Shown one piece after another: positions 29,189 to 38,182 of a stretch of DNA of 54,658 bases. The notes under the pieces were generated by a model. The model made no database searches. It was not told the DNA's origin and saw only the letters and a program-made list of their open reading frames with translations. The DNA lies in contig NZ_JACIEK010000019.1 in NCBI RefSeq assembly GCF_014196835.1, positions 1 to 54,658 on the forward strand, written 5' to 3'. Numbering within the stretch: position 1 is the stretch's first letter; each line of letters opens with the position of its first letter. The DNA comes from Aureimonas pseudogalii. GTDB taxonomy: Bacteria; Pseudomonadota; Alphaproteobacteria; Rhizobiales; Rhizobiaceae. Made by a program: the position numbers and the translations under genes.

Positions 29189-29953
29189 ATGGATCCGCTC
29201 ATCGTCACCTCGCGTCTCGCCACGGACACCGACCGATTCTGGCCAGCCCCGGGATCACCACCCGTCGAGTGGCTGCTGGCGGGCGGGCTGGTGCCCTACC
29301 CCGACGCGTTGGCCTTCATGGAGCGTCGCGCCGGGCTGATCGCGGACGGGAAGGCCGCCGAGGCAGTGCTGCTGCTCGAGCACCCGCCGCTCTACACGGC
29401 GGGCACGAGCGCCCGTGCCGCCGATCTTCTCGATGCCACGCGATTTCCCGTCTTTGCGGCGGGCCGCGGCGGCGAATATACGTATCACGGTCCCGGGCAG
29501 CGGGTGGCCTACGTGATGCTGGATCTCAAACGCCGGCGTCAGGACATCCGCGCCTTCGTCTCGGCCTTGGAACACTGGATCATCGCCGTGCTCGGCGACC
29601 ATCAGGTGCGCGGCGAGCGCCGGGAGGACCGGGTCGGCGTCTGGGTGCGCAGGCCCGAACGCCCGCCGCTACCGGATGGCACGCCGGCGGAGGACAAGAT
29701 CGCCGCGATCGGCATTCGTGTCCGGCGTTGGGTCAGCTTCCACGGGATCAGCCTGAACGTCGATCCCGACCTCGATCATTTCGGCGGGATCGTACCCTGT
29801 GGCGTGCAGGACCACGGCGTCACCAGCCTAGTCGATCTCGGACTGCCCGTCGGGCTGGACGACGTCGATCTCGTCTTGCGCCGCCGCTTCGCGGAGGTCT
29901 TCGGGCCGGTCGGCGACGAGGTTCGAATCACGTTGGGATCGGAAGAGTCATGA
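29189..29953 (+). CDS. lipB: Octanoyl-[acyl-carrier protein] transferase LipB
   Basis: LipB transfers octanoate from ACP to lipoyl domains, the first step of lipoate synthesis. The 254-residue protein has [20 protein letters not shown], the catalytic Lys170 in [17 protein letters not shown], and the catalytic Cys204 in GGIVPCGV followed by GVTSL. The ATG at 29189 gives the family-sized product; the long open frame upstream passes through the antisense of the tRNA gene and is not coding. The stop overlaps the next ATG (ATGA). Confidence 0.96.
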   Translation: MDPLIVTSRLATDTDRFWPAPGSPPVEWLLAGGLVPYPDALAFMERRAGLIADGKAAEAVLLLEHPPLYTAGTSARAADLLDATRFPVFAAGRGGEYTYHGPGQRVAYVMLDLKRRRQDIRAFVSALEHWIIAVLGDHQVRGERREDRVGVWVRRPERPPLPDGTPAEDKIAAIGIRVRRWVSFHGISLNVDPDLDHFGGIVPCGVQDHGVTSLVDLGLPVGLDDVDLVLRRRFAEVFGPVGDEVRITLGSEES

Positions 29954-30411
29954 ACGAACCGACGACTCGAATTCTCGTCGATGCGGACGCGTGTCCCGTG
30001 AAGGACGAGGCCCTCGATCTCGCCGGTCGGTTCGCCGTCGAGATGGTGCTCGTGTCGAATGGCGGAATGCGGCCGTCACGTTACCCCGGCGCGCGCATCG
30101 TCGTGGTTTCGGCAGGCGCCGACGCCGCCGACGACTGGATCGCGGACGCCGCCGGCCCTGCCGACGTGGTCGTTACCGCCGACATACCGCTGGCCTCGCG
30201 CGCCCTGGAGAAAGGTGCCGCCGTGATCGGACCGGACGGGCGGCCGTTCACGCCCGAATCCATCGGCACGGCGCTGTCCATGCGCTCGTTCAATCAGCAT
30301 CTGCGAGAGACCGGCGAGAGCAAGGGCTACAATCGCCCGTTCGCGCCGCAGGACCGCTCACGCTTTCGAAGCGAACTGGACAGGCTGCTGCGTCGGCTCA
30401 CGTCCCGCTGA
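29950..30411 (+). CDS. YaiI/YqxD family protein (DUF188)
   Basis: This is a 153-residue member of the DUF188 family, predicted nuclease-like (PIN-related) proteins of unknown role. Hallmarks are [15 protein letters not shown] at the N-terminus, [22 protein letters not shown] in the middle, and the C-terminal [20 protein letters not shown]. The start overlaps the lipB stop by four bases, suggesting coupled translation, though no functional tie to lipoate synthesis is known. Confidence 0.94.
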   Translation: MNEPTTRILVDADACPVKDEALDLAGRFAVEMVLVSNGGMRPSRYPGARIVVVSAGADAADDWIADAAGPADVVVTADIPLASRALEKGAAVIGPDGRPFTPESIGTALSMRSFNQHLRETGESKGYNRPFAPQDRSRFRSELDRLLRRLTSR

Positions 30412-30544
30412 GCGACCGAATGCGCGCATGGGAGAGCGAACCCGTTCTGGCTCGGCATCCGAGCGGGCGAAAAGATCGTATGTGTTCGATGACCGCTCGC
30501 AAGCGGCCATGCTTCGAGTTCCACGACTGAAAGGACCGATCGCC

Positions 30545-31369
30545 ATGCGATTGTCCGCGCCTCGCAACGGGCCGCTCATCTACCGCCAACCGCTCTCGAC
30601 CCGCGTCACCCATTGGGCGTGGGCGGTCTGCCTGTTCTTCCTGCTTCTGTCGGGTCTGCAGATCTTCATGGCACGTCCCGACCTCTACATCGGGCGCCAA
30701 TCCGGCTTCGAGTTCGACAACAGCTTCCTGTCGATCGGAGCGGCCTACGTCGACGGCAGCATGCGCGGCATCACCGATCTTTTCGGCTGGCGCTTCGACA
30801 CCACGGGCTGGCTCGGCGCCATCTGGAGCGGCGACAACATCGAGGCCAAGACCTTTCCCGGCTGGATGACGATTCCCTCCTACCGCGATCTCGCGACCGG
30901 CCGGATCGTCCATTTCTTCTTCGCCTGGATCCTCGTCGCCACCCTCCTCGTCTGGTTCGGGGCGAGCCTTCTCAACCGACACATGACCCGCGATATCGTG
31001 CCGGGTGCAGCCGATCTCCGGGGTCTGGGCTCGGACCTTGCCGACCATGCTCGGCTGCGGCTCCATCACCGCCGCCGATACGGGCCGCTGCAGAAGCTTT
31101 CCTATTTCGGGGTTCTGTTCGTCGCGCTTCCCCTGATGATCGCCACGGGGCTGACCATGTCGCCCGGCTTCAACGCGTTCGCGCCCTGGACGCTCGATCT
31201 CTTCGGCGGTCGGCAGACGGCTCGCACCATCCACTTCCTTACGATGCTGGCGCTCGTGCTGTTCTTCGTCGTCCATATCGCGATGGTCGTGCTGGCCGGG
31301 CCGTTCAATGAGTTGCGTTCCATGATCAGCGGATGGATGCGGATCGAACCCGAGGAGACCGGCCTATGA
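30545..31369 (+). CDS. Cytochrome b561-like membrane subunit
   Basis: This is a 274-residue integral membrane protein of the cytochrome b/b561 type, expected to carry two hemes and pass electrons between the quinone pool and a partner enzyme. Candidate heme ligands lie in membrane helices: His23 (TRVTHWAWAV), His123 (RIVHFFFAW), His230 (RTIHFLTML) and His244 (FFVVHIAMVV). The ATG at 30545 follows GAAAGGA; an upstream in-frame ATG (30428) adds 39 unconserved residues. Its stop overlaps the start of the molybdoenzyme gene (ATGA), so the two proteins probably form a complex. Confidence 0.9.
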   Translation: MRLSAPRNGPLIYRQPLSTRVTHWAWAVCLFFLLLSGLQIFMARPDLYIGRQSGFEFDNSFLSIGAAYVDGSMRGITDLFGWRFDTTGWLGAIWSGDNIEAKTFPGWMTIPSYRDLATGRIVHFFFAWILVATLLVWFGASLLNRHMTRDIVPGAADLRGLGSDLADHARLRLHHRRRYGPLQKLSYFGVLFVALPLMIATGLTMSPGFNAFAPWTLDLFGGRQTARTIHFLTMLALVLFFVVHIAMVVLAGPFNELRSMISGWMRIEPEETGL

Positions 31370-32145
31370 GATTGCGAATCGATCGCCGGCGATTCCTGAC
31401 AGGCGCCGCCGTCGCCTCCACCACGGCGCTCGGGGGGTGCTTCGACCCGCTGGTGGCCAACGGCTCGCAAGTTCGTGGTTTCCTCGAGAAAGCCAACGAC
31501 CTGACCTACCGGGTGCAGCGCCTCATCTTGGGGGCCGACACGCTGGCGCCGGAGTTCGCGGCCAGCGAGATCCGCCAGCCCATGCGGCCGAACGGAACGA
31601 CGGACCCGCAGGACGACGACTATCGCGCCCTGGTGACGGCCAACTTCGATACCTACCGCCTCACGATCGACGGCGCGGTGTCGAAACCGACGAGCGTCTC
31701 GCTTGCGGAATTGCGCAACATGCCGGCGCGAACGCAGATTACCCGGCACGACTGCGTGGAAGGCTGGAGCTGCATCGCCAAATGGACGGGCACGCCGCTC
31801 GGGCCCCTGCTCGACGCCGCCGGACCGTCGGCAAGCGCACGCTATGCCGTGTTCTCCTGCTTCGATACGCTGGAGAACGGCTTCACCGGACCGATCCGCT
31901 ATTACGAGTCGATCGACCTTCATGACGCCCGCCATCCGCAGACGATCCTCGCCTATGGAATGAACGACCAGCCGCTGCCCGTCGCCAACGGCGCGCCGCT
32001 GCGCGTGCGAGTGGAGCGGCAGCTCGGCTACAAGATGGCGAAATACATCAGCCGGATCACGCTGGCTGAATCGCTCGATGGGTTCGGCGAAGGCGGCGGC
32101 GGCTATTGGGAAGATCGCGGCTACGAGTGGTTCGCCGGGATCTGA
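31366..32145 (+). CDS. Molybdopterin-dependent oxidoreductase, Tat-exported lipoprotein
   Basis: This is a 259-residue member of the sulfite oxidase/MsrP molybdopterin fold. The N-terminus has a Tat motif (DRRRFLTG) followed by a hydrophobic stretch and a lipobox LGGC with Cys25, so the mature enzyme is probably a lipid-anchored periplasmic protein. Cys129 in RHDCVEGWSC matches the molybdenum-ligating cysteine of the family. The substrate is unknown; sulfoxide or another oxidised compound is possible by analogy to MsrP. It is paired with the overlapping cytochrome b gene, which likely supplies electrons from quinol. Confidence 0.9.
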   Translation: MRLRIDRRRFLTGAAVASTTALGGCFDPLVANGSQVRGFLEKANDLTYRVQRLILGADTLAPEFAASEIRQPMRPNGTTDPQDDDYRALVTANFDTYRLTIDGAVSKPTSVSLAELRNMPARTQITRHDCVEGWSCIAKWTGTPLGPLLDAAGPSASARYAVFSCFDTLENGFTGPIRYYESIDLHDARHPQTILAYGMNDQPLPVANGAPLRVRVERQLGYKMAKYISRITLAESLDGFGEGGGGYWEDRGYEWFAGI

Positions 32146-32158
32146 CGTCGGCCGCAGA

Positions 32159-32884
32159 TCAATCGGCGCCGACGAGAAGCAAGGCGGCCGCGCGCATGTC
32201 GGAGAAGCGATTCGTCCGGCGCGCTGCGGCGTCCACATCGTCGCCCCACAGTTCGATGTTCCAGTCCTCGTCGAGATGCGCGAGCGACCAAGCGTCCTCG
32301 TCCGTCAGCCGTCCGGCTGCGACCGCCAGCGCCAGGATGAGCGAGCCCGTCAGCGTGGTGATCTGATGGAGGGCGGCGAGACGGAACGCGTCGGTTTCAC
32401 CGGCGATGTGCTCGCGAAGCGCCGCGACGAACTCGGGCGGTTGCGCGACATACATCACGCCTTCGCCGATGGCGAAACGGCTGCCGGTTTCCGACTCGAC
32501 CCACGTCGCCAACGGATCCCAGCGCTCGCGCTGGCGTGCCACCAAGCGTTCGGGATCGGCCGCGCGATAGGCGAGGAGATCGGTCTCCGCATAGCGAACC
32601 AGATCGTCGCGAACGGGGGTGGGGTTCGGCTCGACGCCGTCGATCACCGTATTGGCGAGGCGCGTCGCCGGCATCGTCGCCGGGTCGATCTCGTCGACCT
32701 GCGCCGCCCACTCCTCTGCCAGTGCGGCCGCAAACTGTCGGCTGGGCACGCGCAAGATGGCTCTGGCCGGCGTGCGGACGGCGCGTCCATCGAGACGGAT
32801 GGCATGAGCGCCCTCCTCCTCCACGACCGTGACCTCCTTGTAGAAGCGCTTCGGCAAGGCAGGACGCATCGGGAGGTTGGACAT
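32159..32884 (-). CDS. ATP12 family chaperone
   Basis: This is a 241-residue homologue of mitochondrial Atp12, an assembly chaperone for the alpha subunit of F1 ATP synthase that is found in alphaproteobacteria. Family blocks visible are PKRFYKEVTVVEEEGAHAIRLDGR, the EEWAAQVDEIDPATMPATRLANTVID segment, RYAETDLLAYRA and the C-terminal LDEDWNIELWGDD. It is the last gene of the run rarA-crcB-rluA-HAD-ATP12, an order typical of Rhizobiales, and ends 13 bp from the convergent molybdoenzyme gene. Confidence 0.95.
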   Translation of the reverse strand: MSNLPMRPALPKRFYKEVTVVEEEGAHAIRLDGRAVRTPARAILRVPSRQFAAALAEEWAAQVDEIDPATMPATRLANTVIDGVEPNPTPVRDDLVRYAETDLLAYRAADPERLVARQRERWDPLATWVESETGSRFAIGEGVMYVAQPPEFVAALREHIAGETDAFRLAALHQITTLTGSLILALAVAAGRLTDEDAWSLAHLDEDWNIELWGDDVDAAARRTNRFSDMRAAALLLVGAD

Positions 32885-32939
32885 CGCAAAGGCTCACAAC
32901 GCGACCGAAGACGAGATCACGTCGCCGGCCTTGGAAAGA

Positions 32940-33641
32940 TCAGACAGATTGGGAAACGAGCGGCACCGCCTCTGGATCCCGCGCCATCCAGGCGTCGAGA
33001 CGATCGGCGAGGTCACCCACGGTGGAGGCGACGGTGGTGGCTCCCGAGGCGAGGAGCGTCGCAGGATCCTGCGCGCCCCACGACACGCCGAGAGCGTCAG
33101 CGCCCGCGGCGCGCGCCATCTGCATGTCGAACACCGCGTCTCCCACAACAATGGTCGCGCTGGGATTGACGCCCATCTCTGCGCAGCATTCCAGCACCAT
33201 GGCGGGATGTGGCTTGGAGGGGCAGTCGTCGGCGGTGCGAACCACCGGGAAGATGCCCTCCAGCCCATGCGCGTCCACGACGAGGCGTACGCCGCGCCGC
33301 GACTTACCGGTCACCATGCCGAGCAGCAAATCGTCCCGCAGCGCCAACCGTCGAAGCAGCGGCTCGATACCGGGAAACAGCCGCTCGGGAAACGTCCCCT
33401 CGGCGCGGATCTTGTGGAACTCCTGCCGGTAGAGTTCGACGAGCCCTGGCAGATCGGCCAGCGTCAGCGTCGGCGCGAGCTGATGAATGGCTCGGTCGAG
33501 CGAAAGCCCGATGATGCCTTGCGTGGCCGCGAGCTCGGGCTCCGGCAGCCCGGCGGAGACGAAGCAGCGGCGCATCGTCTCGCAGATCAGGCCGAAGCTG
33601 TCGGCCAGCGTGCCGTCGCAGTCGAAGAGAACGAGACGCAT
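32940..33641 (-). CDS. HAD-family hydrolase (phosphatase)
   Basis: This is a 233-residue HAD-IA phosphatase resembling phosphoglycolate phosphatases. Motif I is LFDCDGTLADS with nucleophile Asp7 and acid/base Asp9. Motif II is in MVTGKSRRGV. Motif III Lys lies in CPSKPHPAM, and motif IV is VVGDAVFDMQMARAAG, with Ala where GDT is more common. The substrate cannot be deduced. It starts three bases downstream of the pseudouridine synthase stop, so the two are almost certainly co-translated. Confidence 0.92.
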   Translation of the reverse strand: MRLVLFDCDGTLADSFGLICETMRRCFVSAGLPEPELAATQGIIGLSLDRAIHQLAPTLTLADLPGLVELYRQEFHKIRAEGTFPERLFPGIEPLLRRLALRDDLLLGMVTGKSRRGVRLVVDAHGLEGIFPVVRTADDCPSKPHPAMVLECCAEMGVNPSATIVVGDAVFDMQMARAAGADALGVSWGAQDPATLLASGATTVASTVGDLADRLDAWMARDPEAVPLVSQSV

Positions 33642-33644
33642 CGC

Positions 33645-34637
33645 TCAGTCGTTTTCCTGCGCCTCGTCGAACCCGAAGAGGTTCCACGTCTGCACCATGT
33701 GCGGGGGCAGCGGCGCGATCTGATCGATCAGCCGTCCGCCGCCGTTGGGATGCGGAATGATGATGCGGCGTGCGTGCAGATGCAGCTTATTCTGGACGCC
33801 GCCCGGAAAATCCCAGTTGGTGTCGTGCTCGAAATATTTGGGGTCGCCGAGAATGGGATGCCCGATATGCAGCGCATGGACGCGCAGCTGGTGCGTGCGC
33901 CCCGTGTGCGGCTGCATCTCGACCCACGCGAAGTTCTGGGCCACCTGATCGATCACCCGGTAGTATGACAGAGCGTGGTCGGCACCCTCGTCGCCATGCT
34001 TGGCCACCCGCACGCGATCCCCATCGGGCGTCGGTTCCTTGACGAGATAGGTTGAGATGCGCCCCTCGTGCGGCACCGGAACGCCTTTGAGCAGCGCCCA
34101 GTAGTGCTTCTGCGTGTCGCGCTCGCGGAACGCCTTGGTCAGCGACACCGCCGCGCCGCGCGTGCGCGCCACCACGAGGATGCCCGACGTGTCTCGATCG
34201 AGCCGATGGACGAGCCGCGGCTTCTCGCCCTTCTTGCTCCGCCACGCCTCGAGCATCTTGTCGACGTGCCGCGAAACGCCGGAGCCCCCCTGCACGGCCA
34301 GCCCGGCCGGCTTGTTGAAGACGAACACTTTCTCGTCCTCGTAGATCAGCATCTGCGAGAGCACGTCGCCGTCGTGTCGATCGCGAATGGTGTTCGCCGT
34401 GAGCGGCGCAACCCGTAGCCGAGCCGAGTCCGCGCCCATCGGCGGGATGCGGATCATCTGCCCCGGCTCAACGCGCGAATCGCTCTTGGCACGTCCGCCG
34501 TCGATACGAACCTGGCCCGAGCGCAGCAGCTTCTGGAGGTGCCCGAAACCGAGGCCCGGATAGTGAAGCTTGAACCAGCGGTCCAGCCGCAACCCGGCCT
34601 CGTCCGGCTCAACCCTGATCTGTTCGACGGCCGACAT
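33645..34637 (-). CDS. RluA-family pseudouridine synthase
   Basis: This enzyme isomerises specific uridines, most likely in 23S rRNA (RluC-like layout). The 330 residues start with an S4 RNA-binding domain (about 15-65, RLDRWFKLHYPGLGFGHLQK). The catalytic domain follows, with VFNKPAGLAVQGGSG and the active-site HRLDRDTSG, Asp147 being the catalytic residue. The later GRTHQLRVH motif is also present. The exact target uridines cannot be told from sequence. It is preceded by crcB and followed by the HAD gene in one transcript. Confidence 0.95.
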   Translation of the reverse strand: MSAVEQIRVEPDEAGLRLDRWFKLHYPGLGFGHLQKLLRSGQVRIDGGRAKSDSRVEPGQMIRIPPMGADSARLRVAPLTANTIRDRHDGDVLSQMLIYEDEKVFVFNKPAGLAVQGGSGVSRHVDKMLEAWRSKKGEKPRLVHRLDRDTSGILVVARTRGAAVSLTKAFRERDTQKHYWALLKGVPVPHEGRISTYLVKEPTPDGDRVRVAKHGDEGADHALSYYRVIDQVAQNFAWVEMQPHTGRTHQLRVHALHIGHPILGDPKYFEHDTNWDFPGGVQNKLHLHARRIIIPHPNGGGRLIDQIAPLPPHMVQTWNLFGFDEAQEND

Positions 34638-34724
34638 GCCCGCTCCTTTTCATCTTCCGCCGGGGATAGCGCATCTAGGCCCTGACCGAAACGTTTTCAG
34701 GACGTTCGGTGGCACCTTGCGCGG

Positions 34725-35102
34725 TCAGCCGAAATGCCGAGCCGCCGCCAAACCGGCAAAAAGCGCGATCATGCCGAGCATCACGCTGGACAGGAGATAA
34801 GCCATCGCCGCCAGCGATGCCCCTCGCTCCCAGAGCAGGCTGGTGTCGAGCGTGAAGGACGAGAAGGTCGTGTAGCCGCCGAGAAGGCCGGTCGCCACGA
34901 ACAGGCGAAGCTCGTTCGACCCGCCGAAACGACGGGCGATCAGTTCGACCGCGACGCCCATGGCGAAGGATCCGGTGACGTTGACGAAGAACGTACCGTA
35001 CGGCCAGTTCGCGCTAAAGAAGCGTGTTCCCGCGAGAGTTACTCCATAGCGAAGGATGGAGCCGAGCGCGCCACCGAACGCGACGAGCAGGACGTTCAGC
35101 AT
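34725..35102 (-). CDS. crcB: Fluoride exporter CrcB/Fluc
   Basis: This is a 125-residue four-helix membrane protein that forms a dual-topology dimer exporting fluoride. Hallmarks are GGALGSILRYG, Asn41 in the N-VTGSFAMG helix, and GGYTTFSSF (75-83), which holds the central sodium-site and phenylalanine-box residues. A single gene copy fits the homodimeric type. It lies within the rarA-rluA run; no fluoride riboswitch is seen in the 30-bp gap upstream, so it is probably expressed constitutively with its neighbours. Confidence 0.95.
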   Translation of the reverse strand: MLNVLLVAFGGALGSILRYGVTLAGTRFFSANWPYGTFFVNVTGSFAMGVAVELIARRFGGSNELRLFVATGLLGGYTTFSSFTLDTSLLWERGASLAAMAYLLSSVMLGMIALFAGLAAARHFG

Positions 35103-35132
35103 GGGGCTCGCTCTCGCATGGGTTCTACCGGA

Positions 35133-36482
35133 TCAGTCGTGGTCGCGACGGGAACGTCGCGACCGTAGGAGCTCCCACTCCGCCAGCCGCTTTCCGATCG
35201 ACGCCTCGGCGCCGCGCTCGGTCGGCACGTAGAATCGCTGGCGATCCAACCCTTCGGGAAAATAGTCCTGACCGGAAAAGGCGCCGGGCGCGTCGTGGTC
35301 GTAGGCGTACCCGTCGCCGTAGCCCTCTTCCTTCATGAGCTTCGTGGGCGCGTTGAGAATATGCCGGGGCGGCAGCAAGGACCCGTTCTCCTTCGCGGCG
35401 CGCATCGCCGCCTTGTAGGCCACGTAGACCGAGTTCGATTTAGGAGCGCTGGCGAGGTAGACGGTGGCTTCCGCAAGCGCCAACTCGCCTTCGGGCGATC
35501 CCAGATAGTCGTAGGCGTCCTTTGCGGCGCTCGCGATGACGAGGGCCTGCGGGTCGGCCAAGCCGATGTCTTCCGACGCCATCCGCACCAGCCGACGCCC
35601 GAGATAGAGCGGATCCTCACCGGCATCGAGCATACGGCAGAGGTAGTAGAGTGCAGCGTCGGGGTCCGATCCGCGCACCGATTTGTGCAGGGCCGAAATG
35701 AGGTTGTAGTGGCCGTCCTGGCCCTTGTCGTAGACCGGCGCACGGCGCTGGACGATCGACTGCAGGGTCGCGGCATCCAGCATTTCGCCGGGCTTGGCGG
35801 CCCGCCAGATCTCCTCGGCCAACGTCAGGATGGCGCGTCCGTCGCCGTCCGCCATGCGCAGGAGAACGGCGCGTGCCTCCTCGTCCAAGGGCAAGGCGCG
35901 TCCTTCGGCAGCCTCCGCGCGCGCGACGAGAAGCGCGAGGCTCTGGGCGTCGTGGGCCTTGAATGTCAGCACGCGGGCGCGCGACAGCAGGGCCGCGTTC
36001 AGTTCGAAGGAAGGGTTCTCCGTCGTCGCACCGACGAGAACGACGGTGCCGTCTTCCAGCACAGGCAGGAAGGAATCCTGCTGGGCCCGGTTGAAGCGAT
36101 GGATCTCGTCGACGAAGAGCAGCGTCTGCCGCCCGTTCGAGCGGCGAAGGCGCGCCGACTCGAACACCTTCTTTAGGTCCGCGACGCCGGAGAAGATCGC
36201 AGAGATCTGCTCGAAGGCGAAATCGACCTCGTTGGCCATCAGACGCGCCACGGTCGTCTTGCCGGTGCCGGGCGGACCCCAGAAGATGGTCGAGCCGAGA
36301 CTGCCGCCGCTCAACATCCGCGTCAGCACCCCGTCCGGCCCGGTGAGGTGCTCCTGCCCGACCACCTCGGTGAGCGTCTGCGGCCGCAGACGATCGGCCA
36401 AGGGGCGCCGATGCCCCACGTCGGTCTCTGGCCGTATCTTCCGCTCCGGTGCCGCGGGGAGCGATCCGAACAGGTCGGCCAT
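35133..36482 (-). CDS. rarA: Replication-associated recombination protein A (RarA/MgsA)
   Basis: RarA is an AAA+ ATPase acting at stalled replication forks. The 449-residue protein shows PLADRLRPQTLTEVVGQEHL at the N-terminus, Walker A GPPGTGKTT, Walker B LLFVDEIHRFN and sensor I VGATTENPSFELN. The C-terminal tetramerisation region has KSVRGSDPDAALYYLCRML and the MKEEGYGDGYAYDHD block. It starts 14 bp after the DegP-like protease gene stop and precedes crcB by 30 bp. Confidence 0.96.
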   Translation of the reverse strand: MADLFGSLPAAPERKIRPETDVGHRRPLADRLRPQTLTEVVGQEHLTGPDGVLTRMLSGGSLGSTIFWGPPGTGKTTVARLMANEVDFAFEQISAIFSGVADLKKVFESARLRRSNGRQTLLFVDEIHRFNRAQQDSFLPVLEDGTVVLVGATTENPSFELNAALLSRARVLTFKAHDAQSLALLVARAEAAEGRALPLDEEARAVLLRMADGDGRAILTLAEEIWRAAKPGEMLDAATLQSIVQRRAPVYDKGQDGHYNLISALHKSVRGSDPDAALYYLCRMLDAGEDPLYLGRRLVRMASEDIGLADPQALVIASAAKDAYDYLGSPEGELALAEATVYLASAPKSNSVYVAYKAAMRAAKENGSLLPPRHILNAPTKLMKEEGYGDGYAYDHDAPGAFSGQDYFPEGLDRQRFYVPTERGAEASIGKRLAEWELLRSRRSRRDHD

Positions 36483-36496
36483 GCCGGATCTCCCCG

Positions 36497-37933
36497 TCAG
36501 CGGATCGTCTGGACGAGACGCTGACCGTCCCGATCGACTTCGACCTCCCAGCCCCGCCGACCATCGGAGGCCCGGCGCTCTAGATCGGCGCTCGAGGTAA
36601 CCTCGCGATCATTAAGCGCCACGATGACATCCTTCGGCCGAAGCCCGAGCCGCATCGCAGGCGATCCCGGCTCGACCGAGGCGATGGCGACGCCGGTCTT
36701 CGACTGCGGCATCTCGAGTTCGTCGGCCATGCGCGGCGACAGATTGACGATCGTCGCTCCTGTGAACGGCGTGCTGCCACCGAGTTGACGCTGGTCGCGC
36801 GGCGGGTCCTCGGGTGCAGGCATCAGCGGTAGCGTTAGCTCCTCTTCCTGGCCGTCGAGCGCACGAACCTTAAGCACCGCAGGCTTTCCGAACCCTGCGG
36901 TAGCCAGACGATAGCCGAGCGAATCGGGGTTCTCCACGGCAAAGCCATTGATCGAGAGCACCACGTCGCCTTCCCGCAAGCCCGCCTCGTCGGCGGGCGC
37001 GCCCGAGACGACCGCCTGCACAAGCGCACCTGTCGGCCGATCCAGACCCATGGCGTTCGCGATGTCGGACGTCAGGGGCAGGAAGGTCGCGCCGATGAAG
37101 GGGCGTTCGAACGGATGGCCCGCCCGAGAGGCGTCGATGAACGCGCGCACGAGATTGGAGGGAATGGCGAACCCGATGCCGTTGGACCCGCCCGAGCGTG
37201 AGAAGATGGCCGTGTTGACGCCGACGAGCTGACCGCGCATGTCGATCAGCGCGCCGCCGGAATTGCCCGGATTGATCGCCGCATCCGTCTGGATGAAGTA
37301 GCCGACGTCATTCGATCCGATATGCGTGCGCGCTAGAGCCGAAACGATGCCGTTGGTCACCGTCTGGCCGATGCCGAACGGGTTGCCGATCGCCAATACG
37401 AGGTCGCCGATTTCGGTCCGGTCCGAATCGGCAAGTGCGACGCTGTCGAACGGCTCGTCAGCCTCCACTTTCAGGACCGCGAGATCGACCCGAGCATCCC
37501 GCTGCAGCACCTTCGCGTCGAACTCGCGTCCGTCAGCGAGGGCCACGCGAATCTCTTCGGCATTCTCGATCACGTGGTTGTTCGTGACGATCAGCCCAGC
37601 GGGATCGACGACTACGCCGGACCCGAGCGACGATTCCATCCGCGGTCGCCGGGCGCCGCCCCCGAAGAACTGCTCGAAGAACGGATCGCCCGCGAAGGGA
37701 CTGCGCCGCTCCACGCGGCGAGCCGCGTAGACGTTGACCACCGACGAGGCCGTCGCCTTCACGAGGGGCGCGAAGGACAGCTTGATCTCCGCCACAGAAC
37801 CCGGAACGGAGCGTCCCGGTTCGATCGGGAGCGGAACCGGAGCACTTTGCGCATGGGCAACGCCGAAGGCCGCGCTCCATGCCACGCATGCACTCAACGT
37901 CATCGCCATCAGCTTGCTCAACGCCGTCTCCAT
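36497..37933 (-). CDS. DegP/DegQ-family periplasmic serine protease
   Basis: This is a periplasmic HtrA-type protease and chaperone. The 478-residue protein starts with a signal peptide (ATG 37933; hydrophobic segment ending GVAHA at about residue 28). The catalytic triad is His120 (VTNNHVIE), Asp150 (DARVDLAVLKV) and Ser225 (NPGNSGGALI). Two PDZ domains follow (about 270-370 and 390-475; ADEAGLREGDVVLSING marks the first). A longer frame to 37981 adds 16 residues before the signal peptide and is unlikely. It heads a run of minus-strand genes. Confidence 0.93.
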   Translation of the reverse strand: METALSKLMAMTLSACVAWSAAFGVAHAQSAPVPLPIEPGRSVPGSVAEIKLSFAPLVKATASSVVNVYAARRVERRSPFAGDPFFEQFFGGGARRPRMESSLGSGVVVDPAGLIVTNNHVIENAEEIRVALADGREFDAKVLQRDARVDLAVLKVEADEPFDSVALADSDRTEIGDLVLAIGNPFGIGQTVTNGIVSALARTHIGSNDVGYFIQTDAAINPGNSGGALIDMRGQLVGVNTAIFSRSGGSNGIGFAIPSNLVRAFIDASRAGHPFERPFIGATFLPLTSDIANAMGLDRPTGALVQAVVSGAPADEAGLREGDVVLSINGFAVENPDSLGYRLATAGFGKPAVLKVRALDGQEEELTLPLMPAPEDPPRDQRQLGGSTPFTGATIVNLSPRMADELEMPQSKTGVAIASVEPGSPAMRLGLRPKDVIVALNDREVTSSADLERRASDGRRGWEVEVDRDGQRLVQTIR

Positions 37934-38003
37934 CTTCGATGCATCGCATCGCCAAATCGGGCTCTGGTCAGCGACCGGCAAGTCTTGCGACCTATCTGAA
38001 ACG

Positions 38004-38027
38004 AAAAAAGGGCCGTAAGGCCCTTTT
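38004..38027 (-). terminator. Strong Rho-independent terminator of the small exported peptide gene
   Basis: AAAAGGGCC (38006-38014), loop GTAA, and GGCCCTTTT (38019-38027) form a perfect 9-bp stem. On the minus strand it is followed by a run of six T residues. It lies 26 bases after the stop of the 42-residue peptide gene and 70 bp before the protease start, so it separates those two minus-strand genes. Confidence 0.85.
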
Positions 38028-38053
38028 CCCTGTCGTCCCCCGTCGCCGATGGA

Positions 38054-38182
38054 TCAGCGCGTCAGAGTAGCCGTTTCCGCTGCCATCGCCGTGGCTTCGG
38101 GCAGTTCGGCCGTCGCATAGCTGGCCGTCAGGATTCCGAACGCGAACACCGCGCCCAGGAGAGTCAGCACAGTACGGCGCAT
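38054..38182 (-). CDS. Small exported peptide (42 aa)
   Basis: This 42-codon frame encodes a peptide with a positively charged start (MRRTV), a hydrophobic core (LTLLGAVFAFGILTA), and a signal-peptidase-like ATA site followed by an acidic-then-threonine-rich tail ending TATLTR. If cleaved, the mature product is only about 17 residues; uncleaved, it would be a single-pass membrane peptide. The gene stands alone, with a promoter-like element upstream (38220-38247) and a strong terminator right after the stop. No clear Shine-Dalgarno is visible. I do not recognise a family. Confidence 0.65.
   Translation of the reverse strand: MRRTVLTLLGAVFAFGILTASYATAELPEATAMAAETATLTR

Noticed and set aside
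35103-35132. Search for a fluoride riboswitch before crcB
   Set aside because: Only 30 bp separate rarA and crcB, too short for the motif, and none was seen.
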